Part shown: piece after piece, positions 8,489 to 16,922 of the stretch
Layout: each line of letters starts with the position of its first letter
Position numbering within the stretch: position 1 is the stretch's first letter
Source: Thauera sp. 28
Lineage (GTDB): Bacteria; Pseudomonadota; Gammaproteobacteria; Burkholderiales; Rhodocyclaceae
Assembly (NCBI RefSeq): GCF_000310145.2
Contig: NZ_AMXA01000018.1
Coordinates: 1 to 64,000, forward strand
Length of the DNA stretch: 64,000 nucleotides
Direction of reading: 5' to 3'
Made by a program: the position numbers and the translations under genes
Notes under the pieces: generated by a model
Databases searched by the model: none
What the model saw: only the letters and a program-made list of their open reading frames with translations
What the model was told of the DNA's origin: nothing

Positions 8489-9414
8489 TCGATGCGATAC
8501 CAGATGATGTCCACGCTGGTCTGGCGACGGTCGAGCAAGGCTTGCAGGCGCGTGATGGCCTCACCGTAGCCGGCGTGGATGTGGGCAATGAAGAAGCGGC
8601 TGTGTACGTCGAGCGCGCTGGCTGCGGGCAGGTCGAGGCCCGGTCCCAGCAGCGCAGCGATATCGCCGCGGTTGCGGAACCAGGTGTGCGTGCGTGCAGC
8701 GACCATGGTCCGGGCCGCAGACAGGTCGAGCCCATCGATGGTGGCGGCAAGGACCTCGGCGCTCGCCATGTTGGCGTTGATCGGGGCTCGGGCCGGCAAG
8801 GTGGCGACATGCGGCGTGAGTTGCGCGATTGCCTCCGGCGTGAAGGCGGGGATCGCGATCAGCTCGCCGACCTCGGTGAGCTCGAAGGCCTGCTTGCCGG
8901 ACTCGGTGCCGGTGGCCGGCTGCAGGTGCGCTTCGAGCGCGTCCGCGAGCAGTCGCGCGCGCACGGCGTCACCGAGCACGAGCGCGAACAGACGCTCGGC
9001 TTGCCCGCGTGCGCTGGCGTGCGCGGGATTGCCCGGATGCAGGGCGTTGAGGTCGAAGCGGCCGGACAGCTCGTTGATGCGGCCGCCAACCGTGCCTGCC
9101 TTGGGGTCGCGGTCGATGGGTGTGGGCGGGATCTCGATTGCCCACGGCTCGCCGGCGTGGTCGGCTGCACTGGTGCGGCGGTCGTCTGCAAGGACGTTGC
9201 GTGTCCAGTCCACGGCGGCGATCGCGAGTTGCCGCGACTGCGCCTGTTCGAAGCGGCCCTCGTGCACTTCGATGCCGAGGCTCAGATCGGCGAGCGCTGC
9301 CGCGGCGAGCACGGCGGCGAGGCCGACGGTCAGCAGGGCGAGCACGATCGCGGCACCGCGCTGGCGTGCGTGGCCTTTAGCGCAGCGCGAACACACGGCG
9401 AATCGTTCCCACAT
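8485..9414 (-). CDS. gspK: Type II secretion system minor pseudopilin K
   Basis: About 309 aa. GspK caps the pseudopilus tip with GspI and GspJ. After a short basic leader (CAKGHARQRG) comes the hydrophobic helix AAIVLALLTVGLAAVLAAAALADL, then the large soluble domain with GRINELSGRFDLNALHPGNP and the later PINANMASAEVLAATIDGLDL, both classic GspK signatures. The start is uncertain: ATG at 9414 or GTG at 9396, both inside the end of gspJ. Sequence further upstream in the same frame is unlikely to be coding. Confidence 0.88.
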   Translation of the reverse strand: MWERFAVCSRCAKGHARQRGAAIVLALLTVGLAAVLAAAALADLSLGIEVHEGRFEQAQSRQLAIAAVDWTRNVLADDRRTSAADHAGEPWAIEIPPTPIDRDPKAGTVGGRINELSGRFDLNALHPGNPAHASARGQAERLFALVLGDAVRARLLADALEAHLQPATGTESGKQAFELTEVGELIAIPAFTPEAIAQLTPHVATLPARAPINANMASAEVLAATIDGLDLSAARTMVAARTHTWFRNRGDIAALLGPGLDLPAASALDVHSRFFIAHIHAGYGEAITRLQALLDRRQTSVDIIWYRIE

Positions 9415-9961
9415 CCGACAATTCCATTTCGAAGGCGATTGCAGCCGGTAGACCGGCGTCCTGTGGCTGCTCGGGCGGCCACGCTGCGACCCAGCGGTCA
9501 CCATGCAGGAACCGCCAGTGCAGCGCGTTCACACGGTCCAGAAGGCGCACGCGGCTGGGTTCCGCGGCTGCATCGGGGCCGTCCCAGATCCACCACTCGA
9601 GGCGATCGCCCACGAGCAGCAAGGCGGCGTCCTGCACCGGCCCGCCATCGGCCCCAGGCGAGGCAAAGCGCAGCATCACCTGGGCCGGGCCGGTGCCGAC
9701 CGCTTCGGGTTGCCGGCTGGGGGGCGGCCTGTGGGCTAGGCGGCCGGTGCCGGGCAACGCCTGTAGCAACTCTTCGTCCACGCGTGCGACGGCGGTCGTG
9801 ATCGCACGCCAGCGCTCGAGTTCGGCTCCGACATGCTGGCGCGTGGTGATCAGGCTGTCGGTCGCTCGCCAGGTGAGCAGGCCGAGCAGCGCGAAGAGCG
9901 CGAGCGCAATCATGAGTTCGATGAGGGTCATGCCGCGCGCGTGGTCAATGCGCAGGCTCAT
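9377..9961 (-). CDS. gspJ: Type II secretion system minor pseudopilin J
   Basis: 194 aa. The prepilin motif ARGMTLIELMIALALFALLGLL has the Gly-Met cleavage site and Glu+5. The body matches GspJ (TTAVARVDEELLQAL, LHWRFLHGDRW). It overlaps gspI by ATGA and gspK by about 20-38 bp. It forms the I-J-K tip complex of the pseudopilus. Confidence 0.9.
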   Translation of the reverse strand: MSLRIDHARGMTLIELMIALALFALLGLLTWRATDSLITTRQHVGAELERWRAITTAVARVDEELLQALPGTGRLAHRPPPSRQPEAVGTGPAQVMLRFASPGADGGPVQDAALLLVGDRLEWWIWDGPDAAAEPSRVRLLDRVNALHWRFLHGDRWVAAWPPEQPQDAGLPAAIAFEMELSDVGTIRRVFALR

Positions 9962-10332
9962 CGCGGCGGCCTCGCGACGTACCCGCTCATGCGTCCGAGC
10001 GGGCGTTTGTCGTCAGCCGCGCTCACCTCGACGTCGATACGGCGGAAGAGGTTGTTCGGCGTCGCACTGATGCGTTCGGTCCACACATAGCTGCCGCCCG
10101 CCATGTCGACCCGACCCTGGCGTTGGCCGAGTGCGGGCCACTGACGGTGGGCGCGCATCTCCGCCAGCCGGTTCTGCGCCACCCAGCTTGCAACGGCGTG
10201 TTCGCGCAGGCCTGCCGCGGCATGGATCGTGCTCCCCAGCGCCCGTGTTGCAGAGAGCAGAGCGATCGCCACGATCGATAGCGCCACCAGCATCTCGAGC
10301 AAGGTGAAGCCCGCTGCGCGCCTGGCGTTCAT
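9958..10332 (-). CDS. gspI: Type II secretion system minor pseudopilin I
   Basis: 124 aa, the usual size of GspI. The leader MNARRAAG is followed by FTLLEMLVALSIVAIALLSATRA with Glu+5, and then WVAQNRLAEMR, the GspI hallmark. It starts by ATGA overlap with gspH and ends by ATGA overlap with gspJ. GspI is thought to start assembly of the pseudopilus tip. Confidence 0.92.
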   Translation of the reverse strand: MNARRAAGFTLLEMLVALSIVAIALLSATRALGSTIHAAAGLREHAVASWVAQNRLAEMRAHRQWPALGQRQGRVDMAGGSYVWTERISATPNNLFRRIDVEVSAADDKRPLGRMSGYVARPPR

Positions 10333-10826
10333 CGTCCGGCTCCGGGATGCTCGAGGCGATGGAGCACGCTACCGGCGCGGCTGCCGTCCAGGACGTGCAG
10401 TACCCCTTCGTGCGCGAGCGCCAGCCGGTACTGTGGCGGTCTCGTACCAAACTCGATGCGGCGGTGAGCCGGCGAGGCGGTGGTGCCGGCCTGTCGGCTG
10501 CTCGTGGCCAGACTGTGCCAGGCCAAGCCTGCTGGCAGGCGCCTGGGCTGCAGGGCAGGATCCGCATCGATGCGCTGCCATTGGCCGTGCCGATCCAGGC
10601 TGGTGAAGCGGTAGCCGTCGGCCTGGAACTCGATTGCCAGGCGCTGGCCGCGGATGCTGGCACGGTAGGCGGCGGTCTCTAGCGCCTTGCGCAGCTGCTC
10701 TACGGCCACAGCCGGGTCGCGCTCACGGTCGGCAGTCACGGCGAGACTCATCGCCCCGGCCGCGATACCGAGCACGAGCAGGGTGACCAGGACTTCGACG
10801 AGCGAGAAGCCGCGGGCGGGGCGCAT
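10329..10826 (-). CDS. gspH: Type II secretion system minor pseudopilin H
   Basis: 165 aa. The short basic leader MRPARG is followed by FSLVEVLVTLLVLGIAAGAMSLAV (prepilin site, Glu+5) and the region LRKALETAAYRASIRGQRLAIEFQADGYRF, typical of GspH. It lies 48 bp after gspG and overlaps gspI by ATGA. Confidence 0.9.
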   Translation of the reverse strand: MRPARGFSLVEVLVTLLVLGIAAGAMSLAVTADRERDPAVAVEQLRKALETAAYRASIRGQRLAIEFQADGYRFTSLDRHGQWQRIDADPALQPRRLPAGLAWHSLATSSRQAGTTASPAHRRIEFGTRPPQYRLALAHEGVLHVLDGSRAGSVLHRLEHPGAGR

Positions 10827-10874
10827 GGCCTGGTGGCTGGCAGGGAAGCGGGCGGTGCCGGACTGGGCCTGCGC

Positions 10875-11315
10875 TCAGGGCTGCCAGGAGCCGATGTCGG
10901 CATCGAAGCCGTCGCCGCCGCTGCGGCCGTCGGCACCATAGCTCATCACATCGACCTCGCCATTGATGCCGGGGTTCAGATACTGGTACGGGTTGCCCCA
11001 GGGGTCGCGCGGCAGGCGCTCGACATAGACTTTCCAGTTGGGCGGCAACGGGGCCAGCGTCGGCCTGCTCACCAGGGCCTCGAGGCCTTGCTGGGTCGTC
11101 GGGTAGCTGCGGTTGTCGAGTTTGTACAGTCTGAGCGCCTGCATCAGCGAAGCGATGTCCTGGCGGGCGGCGACCACGCGTGCTTCATCCGGACGGCTCA
11201 TCACCCGTGGTACGACGAGCGCGGCGAGCACGCCGAGGATGACGATGACGATCATCACTTCGATGAGGGTGAAACCGCGCGCGCACGGCGCCTTGTGGAG
11301 CAGCAGTCTGGACAT
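10875..11315 (-). CDS. gspG: Type II secretion system major pseudopilin G
   Basis: 146 aa main pseudopilus subunit. The leader MSRLLLHKAPCARG is cleaved before FTLIEVMIVIVILGVLAALVVP. The C-terminal part carries the conserved LPRDPWGNPYQYLNPGINGEVDVMSYGADG with the Ca2+-binding loop. The ATG at 11315 lies 5 bp after the gspF stop. A longer open frame upstream is not coding; it lies over gspF. Confidence 0.95.
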   Translation of the reverse strand: MSRLLLHKAPCARGFTLIEVMIVIVILGVLAALVVPRVMSRPDEARVVAARQDIASLMQALRLYKLDNRSYPTTQQGLEALVSRPTLAPLPPNWKVYVERLPRDPWGNPYQYLNPGINGEVDVMSYGADGRSGGDGFDADIGSWQP

Positions 11316-11320
11316 GTGGA

Positions 11321-12523
11321 TTATCTCATCAGGGTGTTGATCTCGATGATCGGCTGCATGACGGCAAGCACGATCAGCAGTACGAAGGCGCCCATCAGCA
11401 GCAGCAGGGCGGGTTCGAGCAGGCTGGTGAGGGTGGCGCTGCGACTCTCGAGCTCGAGTTGCTGCAGGCGGGCGGCCTTGTCGAGCAGCGCTGCGATCTG
11501 CCCGGTTGCTTCGCCGTTGGCGACCATGTGCAGCAGCAGCGGTGGAAAGCTGCGGGTGGCCGCAAGGGCGCGCGACAAGGCCATGCCTTCGCGCACGCGC
11601 TCGGTAGCGCTCGTCACCGCCTCGCGCACCGGAAGACGTTGCACCACGCGGCCACCGGCATCGAGCGCGCGCAGCAAGGGGACGCCGCTGCCGACCAGGA
11701 TGGACAGGGTGCTCGCGAAGCGGGTGGCGTCGAGGGTGCGCAGGTGGCGGCCAATCAAGGGCAGGCCTAGCAACAGTAGGTCGGCCCGGCGCCGAAAGGC
11801 CGTGTCGCGCAGCGCCGCAACGAACGCGAGGCCGAGGATGCTGGCAGCAATCAGCATCACCAGGCCCCATGCCTGGATGAACTCGGACAGCCCGATCGTG
11901 ATGCGGGTGAGTGGCGGCAGGCTCTGCCTCGACTGGGCAAATACGCCCACCACTTGCGGCACCACCCAGACCATCAGTGCGACGACGATGACGAGCGCGA
12001 CGCAGGCAACCAGGCAAGGGTAGATCAGTGCCTGTTGGGTCTTGCGGCGAAGGATGTCGTTCTGCTCAAGATGGTCGGCCAGTTGCAGCATCACGCGTGC
12101 AAGCTCGCCCGATTGCTCGCCAGCCGCGACCGACGCCCGATACAGGGTGGGGAACTGGGCCGGGAAGCGCTCCAGCGCGGCGGCAAGGCTCAGCCCACCG
12201 ACGATTTCGCTACGCACTCCGGCGAGCACGCGGCGCACCGGCTCGGTGTCGGCCTGTTCGATCAGCGCCGCCAACGATTGCTCTACCGTCAGCCCGGAGG
12301 CAAGCAGGGTGGCCCACTGCCGGGACATCAGGGTAAGCACGCTCGCCGGCAGGCGCGCACGCATGGCAGTGTTCGCGTGCTGGCGGCCGATGCCGCTGAC
12401 CTCGAGCGGTGCGAGGCCACGTTCGCGCAGCGCGCTGCGGGCCGCGCGCGCGCTGTCGGCCTCGATCACGCCGCGCTGTTCGCGTCCGCCGGCGTCGAGC
12501 GCTCGGTACTGGAATGCCGCCAT
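11321..12523 (-). CDS. gspF: Type II secretion system inner membrane protein F
   Basis: 400 aa polytopic platform protein with the two repeated T2SSF domains. AAFQYRALDAGGREQRGVIEADSARAAR is the typical N-terminus, and three membrane segments are visible (near residues 170-190, 215-240 and 370-395). The signature LYRASVAAGEQSGELARVMLQLADHLE is present. It starts 13 bp after gspE and is followed by gspG after 5 bp. Confidence 0.95.
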   Translation of the reverse strand: MAAFQYRALDAGGREQRGVIEADSARAARSALRERGLAPLEVSGIGRQHANTAMRARLPASVLTLMSRQWATLLASGLTVEQSLAALIEQADTEPVRRVLAGVRSEIVGGLSLAAALERFPAQFPTLYRASVAAGEQSGELARVMLQLADHLEQNDILRRKTQQALIYPCLVACVALVIVVALMVWVVPQVVGVFAQSRQSLPPLTRITIGLSEFIQAWGLVMLIAASILGLAFVAALRDTAFRRRADLLLLGLPLIGRHLRTLDATRFASTLSILVGSGVPLLRALDAGGRVVQRLPVREAVTSATERVREGMALSRALAATRSFPPLLLHMVANGEATGQIAALLDKAARLQQLELESRSATLTSLLEPALLLLMGAFVLLIVLAVMQPIIEINTLMR

Positions 12524-12536
12524 GGTGTTCGCCGCC

Positions 12537-13973
12537 TCAGTCGCGCATCACACGCTGAAGCTCTTCGAGCGTGGTCGTGCCGTTGGCAACGTGGCGCATG
12601 CCGTCGTCGTAGAGGCTGCGACTACCCGTCGCGCGTGCGCGCTGACGCAGCTCGGCTTCCTGGCAGCCGTCGTGGATCAGGCGCGACAGCGTCTCATCCA
12701 CCGCAATCAGCTCATGGATGCCGAGGCGCCCGGCGTAGCCGGTGTTGCCGCAACTCGGACAGCCGACCGCGCGCCAGCGGCCCTCGCTGCTTTCGGTATC
12801 AGCGGGTTGCCGGCATGCGGTACACAGCTTGCGCACCAGGCGCTGGGCAAGCACACCGCGCAGGGTGGATGCGAGCAGGAAGGGCTCGACACCCATGTCG
12901 ATCAGGCGGGTGACGGCTGCCGCGCTGTCGTTGGTGTGCAGGGTTGCCAGTACGAGGTGTCCGGTCAGGCTGGCCTGGACGGCGATGCGGGCGGTCTCGA
13001 GATCGCGGATCTCGCCGATCATGATCACGTCCGGGTCCTGGCGCAGGATGGCTCGCAGTGCGCGCGCAAAGTCGAGATCGATGCGCGCATTGACCTGGAT
13101 CTGACCGACGCCGGGGAGGTCGAACTCGACCGGATCCTCGACCGTGATGATGTTCATCCGGGTCGCGTCGAGCGTGCGCAGCGCGGCGTAGAGGGTGGTG
13201 CTCTTGCCTGAACCGGTGGGACCGGTGACGAGGATGATGCCGTGCGGTTGGGACAACAGAGCCTGGAACTGCCTTATGCTGTCCGGCGCCATGCCGAGGG
13301 CGTCGAGCCCGAGCTGCCCCGCGCTCTTGTCGAGCAGGCGCAGCACCAGGCGTTCACCGTGGCTGGTTGGCAGGGTGGAGACGCGCACGTCGATCTGGCG
13401 TCCGGCCAGGCGCAGGCTGATGCGGCCGTCCTGCGGGAGGCGTTTCTCGGCGATGTCGAGGTTGGCCATCACCTTGATGCGCGAAGCCATCGCGGCGTGC
13501 AGGGCGCGGTGGGGGCGGGCGATGTCCTGCAGCACGCCGTCGCGGCGCAGTCGTACCACGGAGGACTGCTCGTAGGGCTCGATGTGCACGTCAGAGGCAC
13601 GGTCGCGTACCGCTTGGGCGAGCAGCGCGTTGATCATGCGGATGATGGGGGCGTCGTCCTGGCGCTCGAGGAGGTCCTCGACCGCGGGGAGCTCGGTCAT
13701 GAGCTGGGCGAGGTCGATCTCCTGGCCGACGTCCGCAACCACCTCGGCCGCATTGCGCTCGCCATCTCCATAGGCCTGCGCCAGCGCAAGCTCGAATGCG
13801 CCCGGCGTTGCGGTCTCGATGCGTAGCGGGCGGCGCAGGAAGCGTCTGGCCTCGTTGACCGCGCCGAGTGCGGCACCACTGCGGACGAGCAGTTCGGCTT
13901 GCGCTTCGTCGCCGCCACGCAACAGCACGCCTTGGCTGCGTGCGAACGCATAGGGCAGGGAGGGCTGGCTCAT
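12537..13973 (-). CDS. gspE: Type II secretion system ATPase E
   Basis: 478 aa hexameric cytoplasmic ATPase that drives pseudopilus assembly. Walker A GPTGSGKS is at residues 251-258, Asp box/Walker [11 protein letters not shown] near 315-324 and His box LATLHTNDS near 342-350. The C-terminal zinc-binding tetracysteine is at C384, C387, C405 and C408. It starts by ATGA overlap with gspD. Confidence 0.96.
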   Translation of the reverse strand: MSQPSLPYAFARSQGVLLRGGDEAQAELLVRSGAALGAVNEARRFLRRPLRIETATPGAFELALAQAYGDGERNAAEVVADVGQEIDLAQLMTELPAVEDLLERQDDAPIIRMINALLAQAVRDRASDVHIEPYEQSSVVRLRRDGVLQDIARPHRALHAAMASRIKVMANLDIAEKRLPQDGRISLRLAGRQIDVRVSTLPTSHGERLVLRLLDKSAGQLGLDALGMAPDSIRQFQALLSQPHGIILVTGPTGSGKSTTLYAALRTLDATRMNIITVEDPVEFDLPGVGQIQVNARIDLDFARALRAILRQDPDVIMIGEIRDLETARIAVQASLTGHLVLATLHTNDSAAAVTRLIDMGVEPFLLASTLRGVLAQRLVRKLCTACRQPADTESSEGRWRAVGCPSCGNTGYAGRLGIHELIAVDETLSRLIHDGCQEAELRQRARATGSRSLYDDGMRHVANGTTTLEELQRVMRD

Positions 13974-16171
13974 CGCGACCCCTCGTCCGCAGGGGGGCGG
14001 ATCAGCAACTCGGCAACCGGTACGATGCGGGCGTCGACAATCGGCGGTAGTTCGGGGGCGGAGTCCTCGCCGCGCATCAGCTGCCTGGGAAGGGCGCTGG
14101 CGCGCTGCTGGCCGATCACATATTCATAGCGAGACTGGGTCATCTCGGCGTAGCTGTCGCGGTCGCGCAGGATCACCGGGCGCAGGAACACCACCAGATT
14201 GGTCTTGCTGCGCTTGCGCGTGTTGTAGCGAAACAGGCTGCCGGCGACCGGCAGGTCGCCGAGCATGGGCACCTTCTCCTCGCCGCCCGCATAGCTGTCT
14301 TCGACCAGGCCGCCGAGGGCGATGATGGCCCCGTCGTCTACCAGCACCATGGACTCGATCGAGCGCTTGGTGGTAACCGGGCCGGTTGCTGCATCGACGT
14401 TGCCGACGACCGCCGAGGCTTCCTGGTAGATCTGCAGGCGAATGGCGCCGCCTTCGGAGATCTGCGGCCGCACCTGCAGGGTCAGGCCGACATCGCGGCG
14501 CTCGATGGTCTGGAACGGGTTGGCCGGCGTGGTGCCGCCGCCTGTGTTGGTGTACTGGCCAGTGACGAAGGGCAGGTTGCGGCCGACGACGATCTTGGCC
14601 TCCTCGTTGTCGAGGGTGACGATGTTGGGCGTCGACAGGATGTTGGCGCGTACCTCGTTTTCCAGAAAGCGAGCCAGGACGCCCAGGCTCAGTACCTCGC
14701 CGATCCCCGGGATGTTGACTCGACCGCCACCGATCGCCAGGTTGAGCCCGTTCCCGGGCAGGCTCGGATTGCCGCTGGCGGTGCTGGCGATGAGCTGCAG
14801 CAGGTTGTTGCCGCCGCTGCCGAAGCTGCTCCCGCCGATGATGCCGGTTGCGCCCGAACCGCCACCGACCGAACCTGCCCCGACCCACTGCAGGCCGAAC
14901 TCGGCCGCGCGCTCGGTGGAGATCTCGGCAATGAGGGCTTCGATGTAGACCTGGGCGCGGCGGCGATCCAGTTGATCGATCACCTGGCGCAGGTTGCGGT
15001 AGATGGCGTCCGGTGCGGTGATGATGAGGGCGTTGTTGACTACGTCCGCCTGGACGCTCGCGATGGGATTCGCGCTGCCGCTCGCAAGCGGGACGTCGGC
15101 GCTCGGGCGTCCGCCGCCGTCGCCGCCGTCGGCTGCAGTGTTCGCGAAGCCGCGCGCTGTGGTGGCCGCTGCGGCCGGAGTCGCAGTGCCGCTCAGGGCG
15201 CTGTTGAGCGTCGCGGCAACATGGCGTGCTTCGGCGTTGCGCAGGTACACGACGTGGATGTTGCCGCCTGCGCCTGGGCGGTCGAGCGAAGCGACGAGCT
15301 GACGGATTGCAGTGAGCCGGCTGGGGTTGTCGGCACGTACGAGGAGGGCGTTGCTTCGGGGTTCGGCCATGACCTGGGGCGCCGTGGTGCCGGGTTGGCC
15401 AGCGCCGCCCTGCTCGGCCAGCAGGCGAGCGAGGACTGGGGCCAGGTCGGCGGCGGCGGCATGCTGGAGTTCGAGCACGGCGACGTCGGTCTGGCTGATG
15501 TCGATGGCGGCGATGACTGCCGCGATCTGCTCGATGTTGGATGCGTAGTCGGTGACGACCAGGGTGTTGTTCGACGGGAACGCGGTAACTGTGTTGTTCG
15601 GCGAGACAAGCGGTCTGACAACGCCGAGCATCTGTGTGGCTGACTCGAAGCGCAGGGCGAAGACCTGGGTCACCAGGCGGTCGCCGCGTGCGCTGACCTG
15701 GCGGGTGCCGACAGGTGCCGCATGCTGCTTGGCATCGGCCTCGGGAACGATCTTGACCACGCCTTCGCCTTCCACCGCGGTAAACCCCTGCAGGCGCAGC
15801 GCGGACAGCAGGATCTGGTAGCTGAGGGCACGCGGCACCGGGGTGTTGGTGACGATGTTGAGCTTGCCCTTGACGCGCGGATCAATGAGGAAGTTCTGCC
15901 CGGTGATCTCGCCCACGGCATGGATAACCGCGTCGATCTCGGCATTCTGGAAATTGAGCGAGATGGTCTCTTCACGCTGCTGGGCGCTGGCAGGCATGCT
16001 CAACGCGAGCAGAACGGCAACACAACTCGCACGCAGGCACATTGGCAGCAGGGGGAGGATCGACTTTCGGATCGCCTTGCGGATCGATGTTGTGAAGCGG
16101 GCTGAAGGCGAAGGTCGGGGAATTGAGGCGACCGGATTGGGCTCAGCGTTGATGCGCACTGCTAGGGGCAT
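13970..16171 (-). CDS. gspD: Type II secretion system secretin D
   Basis: About 733 aa outer-membrane secretin. N0-N3 domains are visible ([33 protein letters not shown]; repeated [16 protein letters not shown] and [21 protein letters not shown]), followed by the secretin core ([35 protein letters not shown]). A Gly/Ser-rich linker lies before the core. The start is uncertain: ATG 16171 leaves a 43-residue basic leader, while ATG 16042 would give a cleaner signal peptide ([18 protein letters not shown]). Neither has a clear Shine-Dalgarno. The C-terminus lacks a recognisable pilotin-binding S-domain. Confidence 0.93.
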   Translation of the reverse strand: MPLAVRINAEPNPVASIPRPSPSARFTTSIRKAIRKSILPLLPMCLRASCVAVLLALSMPASAQQREETISLNFQNAEIDAVIHAVGEITGQNFLIDPRVKGKLNIVTNTPVPRALSYQILLSALRLQGFTAVEGEGVVKIVPEADAKQHAAPVGTRQVSARGDRLVTQVFALRFESATQMLGVVRPLVSPNNTVTAFPSNNTLVVTDYASNIEQIAAVIAAIDISQTDVAVLELQHAAAADLAPVLARLLAEQGGAGQPGTTAPQVMAEPRSNALLVRADNPSRLTAIRQLVASLDRPGAGGNIHVVYLRNAEARHVAATLNSALSGTATPAAAATTARGFANTAADGGDGGGRPSADVPLASGSANPIASVQADVVNNALIITAPDAIYRNLRQVIDQLDRRRAQVYIEALIAEISTERAAEFGLQWVGAGSVGGGSGATGIIGGSSFGSGGNNLLQLIASTASGNPSLPGNGLNLAIGGGRVNIPGIGEVLSLGVLARFLENEVRANILSTPNIVTLDNEEAKIVVGRNLPFVTGQYTNTGGGTTPANPFQTIERRDVGLTLQVRPQISEGGAIRLQIYQEASAVVGNVDAATGPVTTKRSIESMVLVDDGAIIALGGLVEDSYAGGEEKVPMLGDLPVAGSLFRYNTRKRSKTNLVVFLRPVILRDRDSYAEMTQSRYEYVIGQQRASALPRQLMRGEDSAPELPPIVDARIVPVAELLIRPPADEGSR

Positions 16172-16277
16172 TTTCTTGGGCTGCAGATCGGGAAATGGAA
16201 GGGGGATGGGGCGGATGCTCGGACTGGTCAGGGGGGTTGCGCCGATGGGGTGACTGGCCGCGGACGTGGGGAGGGGG

Positions 16278-16766
16278 TTACTCCCCTTGTTCGGCGGTGA
16301 GGTGCTGGCCTGCTGCCAGATCAAGCCTCACCGAAGCACCCTCGCGCTCGAGGATGACGTGGTCGGGGTGGATGGACGCCAGTCGCCAGCCGTCGCTGCT
16401 GGTGCCTCCAGCCCCGATTGTCTTCACGCTGCCGTCAGCGGTCTTGAACAAGGCGAATCCACCTGCGTCGCCAAAGCCGGTGGCCAGGCCGTGGAGGGAC
16501 AACGGCGGCCGGGCCGTGGCGCTGCTTGCGCTGCTCGGCCCGGGCGTGCCGCCGGTGCCGGCGATACGCAGGATGCCTTCGGCAGCGCTGACCGGATCGG
16601 TTTCATGGAACGCCAGCGCCGCAGCTTGCGGTGTCGCGTGGAAGGACCAGTACGCCGCAGCCGCCAGCCAGCTGGTGAAGCTCAGGGCCAGAATCCAGGC
16701 CAGCGGCGCAATCCACCGCATCGCCAGCATTGCGGCTCGCCTCTGTGCCTCCCCCCTCAATGACAT
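16278..16766 (-). CDS. gspC: Type II secretion system protein C, short form without PDZ domain
   Basis: 162 aa. One membrane helix (IAPLAWILALSFTSWLAAAAYW) is followed by a periplasmic homology-region domain (PPLSLHGLATGFGDAGGFALFKTADGSVKTIGAGG...WRLASIHPDHVILEREG). GspC couples the inner-membrane platform to the secretin. Classical GspC proteins are about 270-300 aa with a C-terminal PDZ or coiled coil, and neither is present here. GGAG lies 5 nt before the ATG. It is the first gene of the gsp operon. Confidence 0.85.
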   Translation of the reverse strand: MSLRGEAQRRAAMLAMRWIAPLAWILALSFTSWLAAAAYWSFHATPQAAALAFHETDPVSAAEGILRIAGTGGTPGPSSASSATARPPLSLHGLATGFGDAGGFALFKTADGSVKTIGAGGTSSDGWRLASIHPDHVILEREGASVRLDLAAGQHLTAEQGE

Positions 16767-16922
16767 GCGTACTCCGGCTGACCGTTACAAATTCGTTGCG
16801 GATGATGCATGGCTTGTGTGACGCGAGTGTTATCTGCCCCGGCGCAGTGCTTTGGAGGCCGGCTGTGGAACTGCCCGGGTCGCTGGTGGGTCTTTACGGG
16901 CCGGACATGAAGGAGTTCCGTT
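16767..16922. other. Divergent intergenic region between gspC and the MscS-type channel
   Basis: This 156-bp gap must hold the promoter of the twelve-gene gsp operon and that of the channel gene. No hexamer pair good enough to name was found. A short frame ending at 16933 overlaps the channel start but shows no coding character. Confidence 0.4.

Noticed and set aside
16042-16171. Treating the first 43 residues of GspD as a separate domain
   Set aside because: They are basic, Pro-rich and probably either an extended signal n-region or untranslated sequence before an alternative start at 16042.
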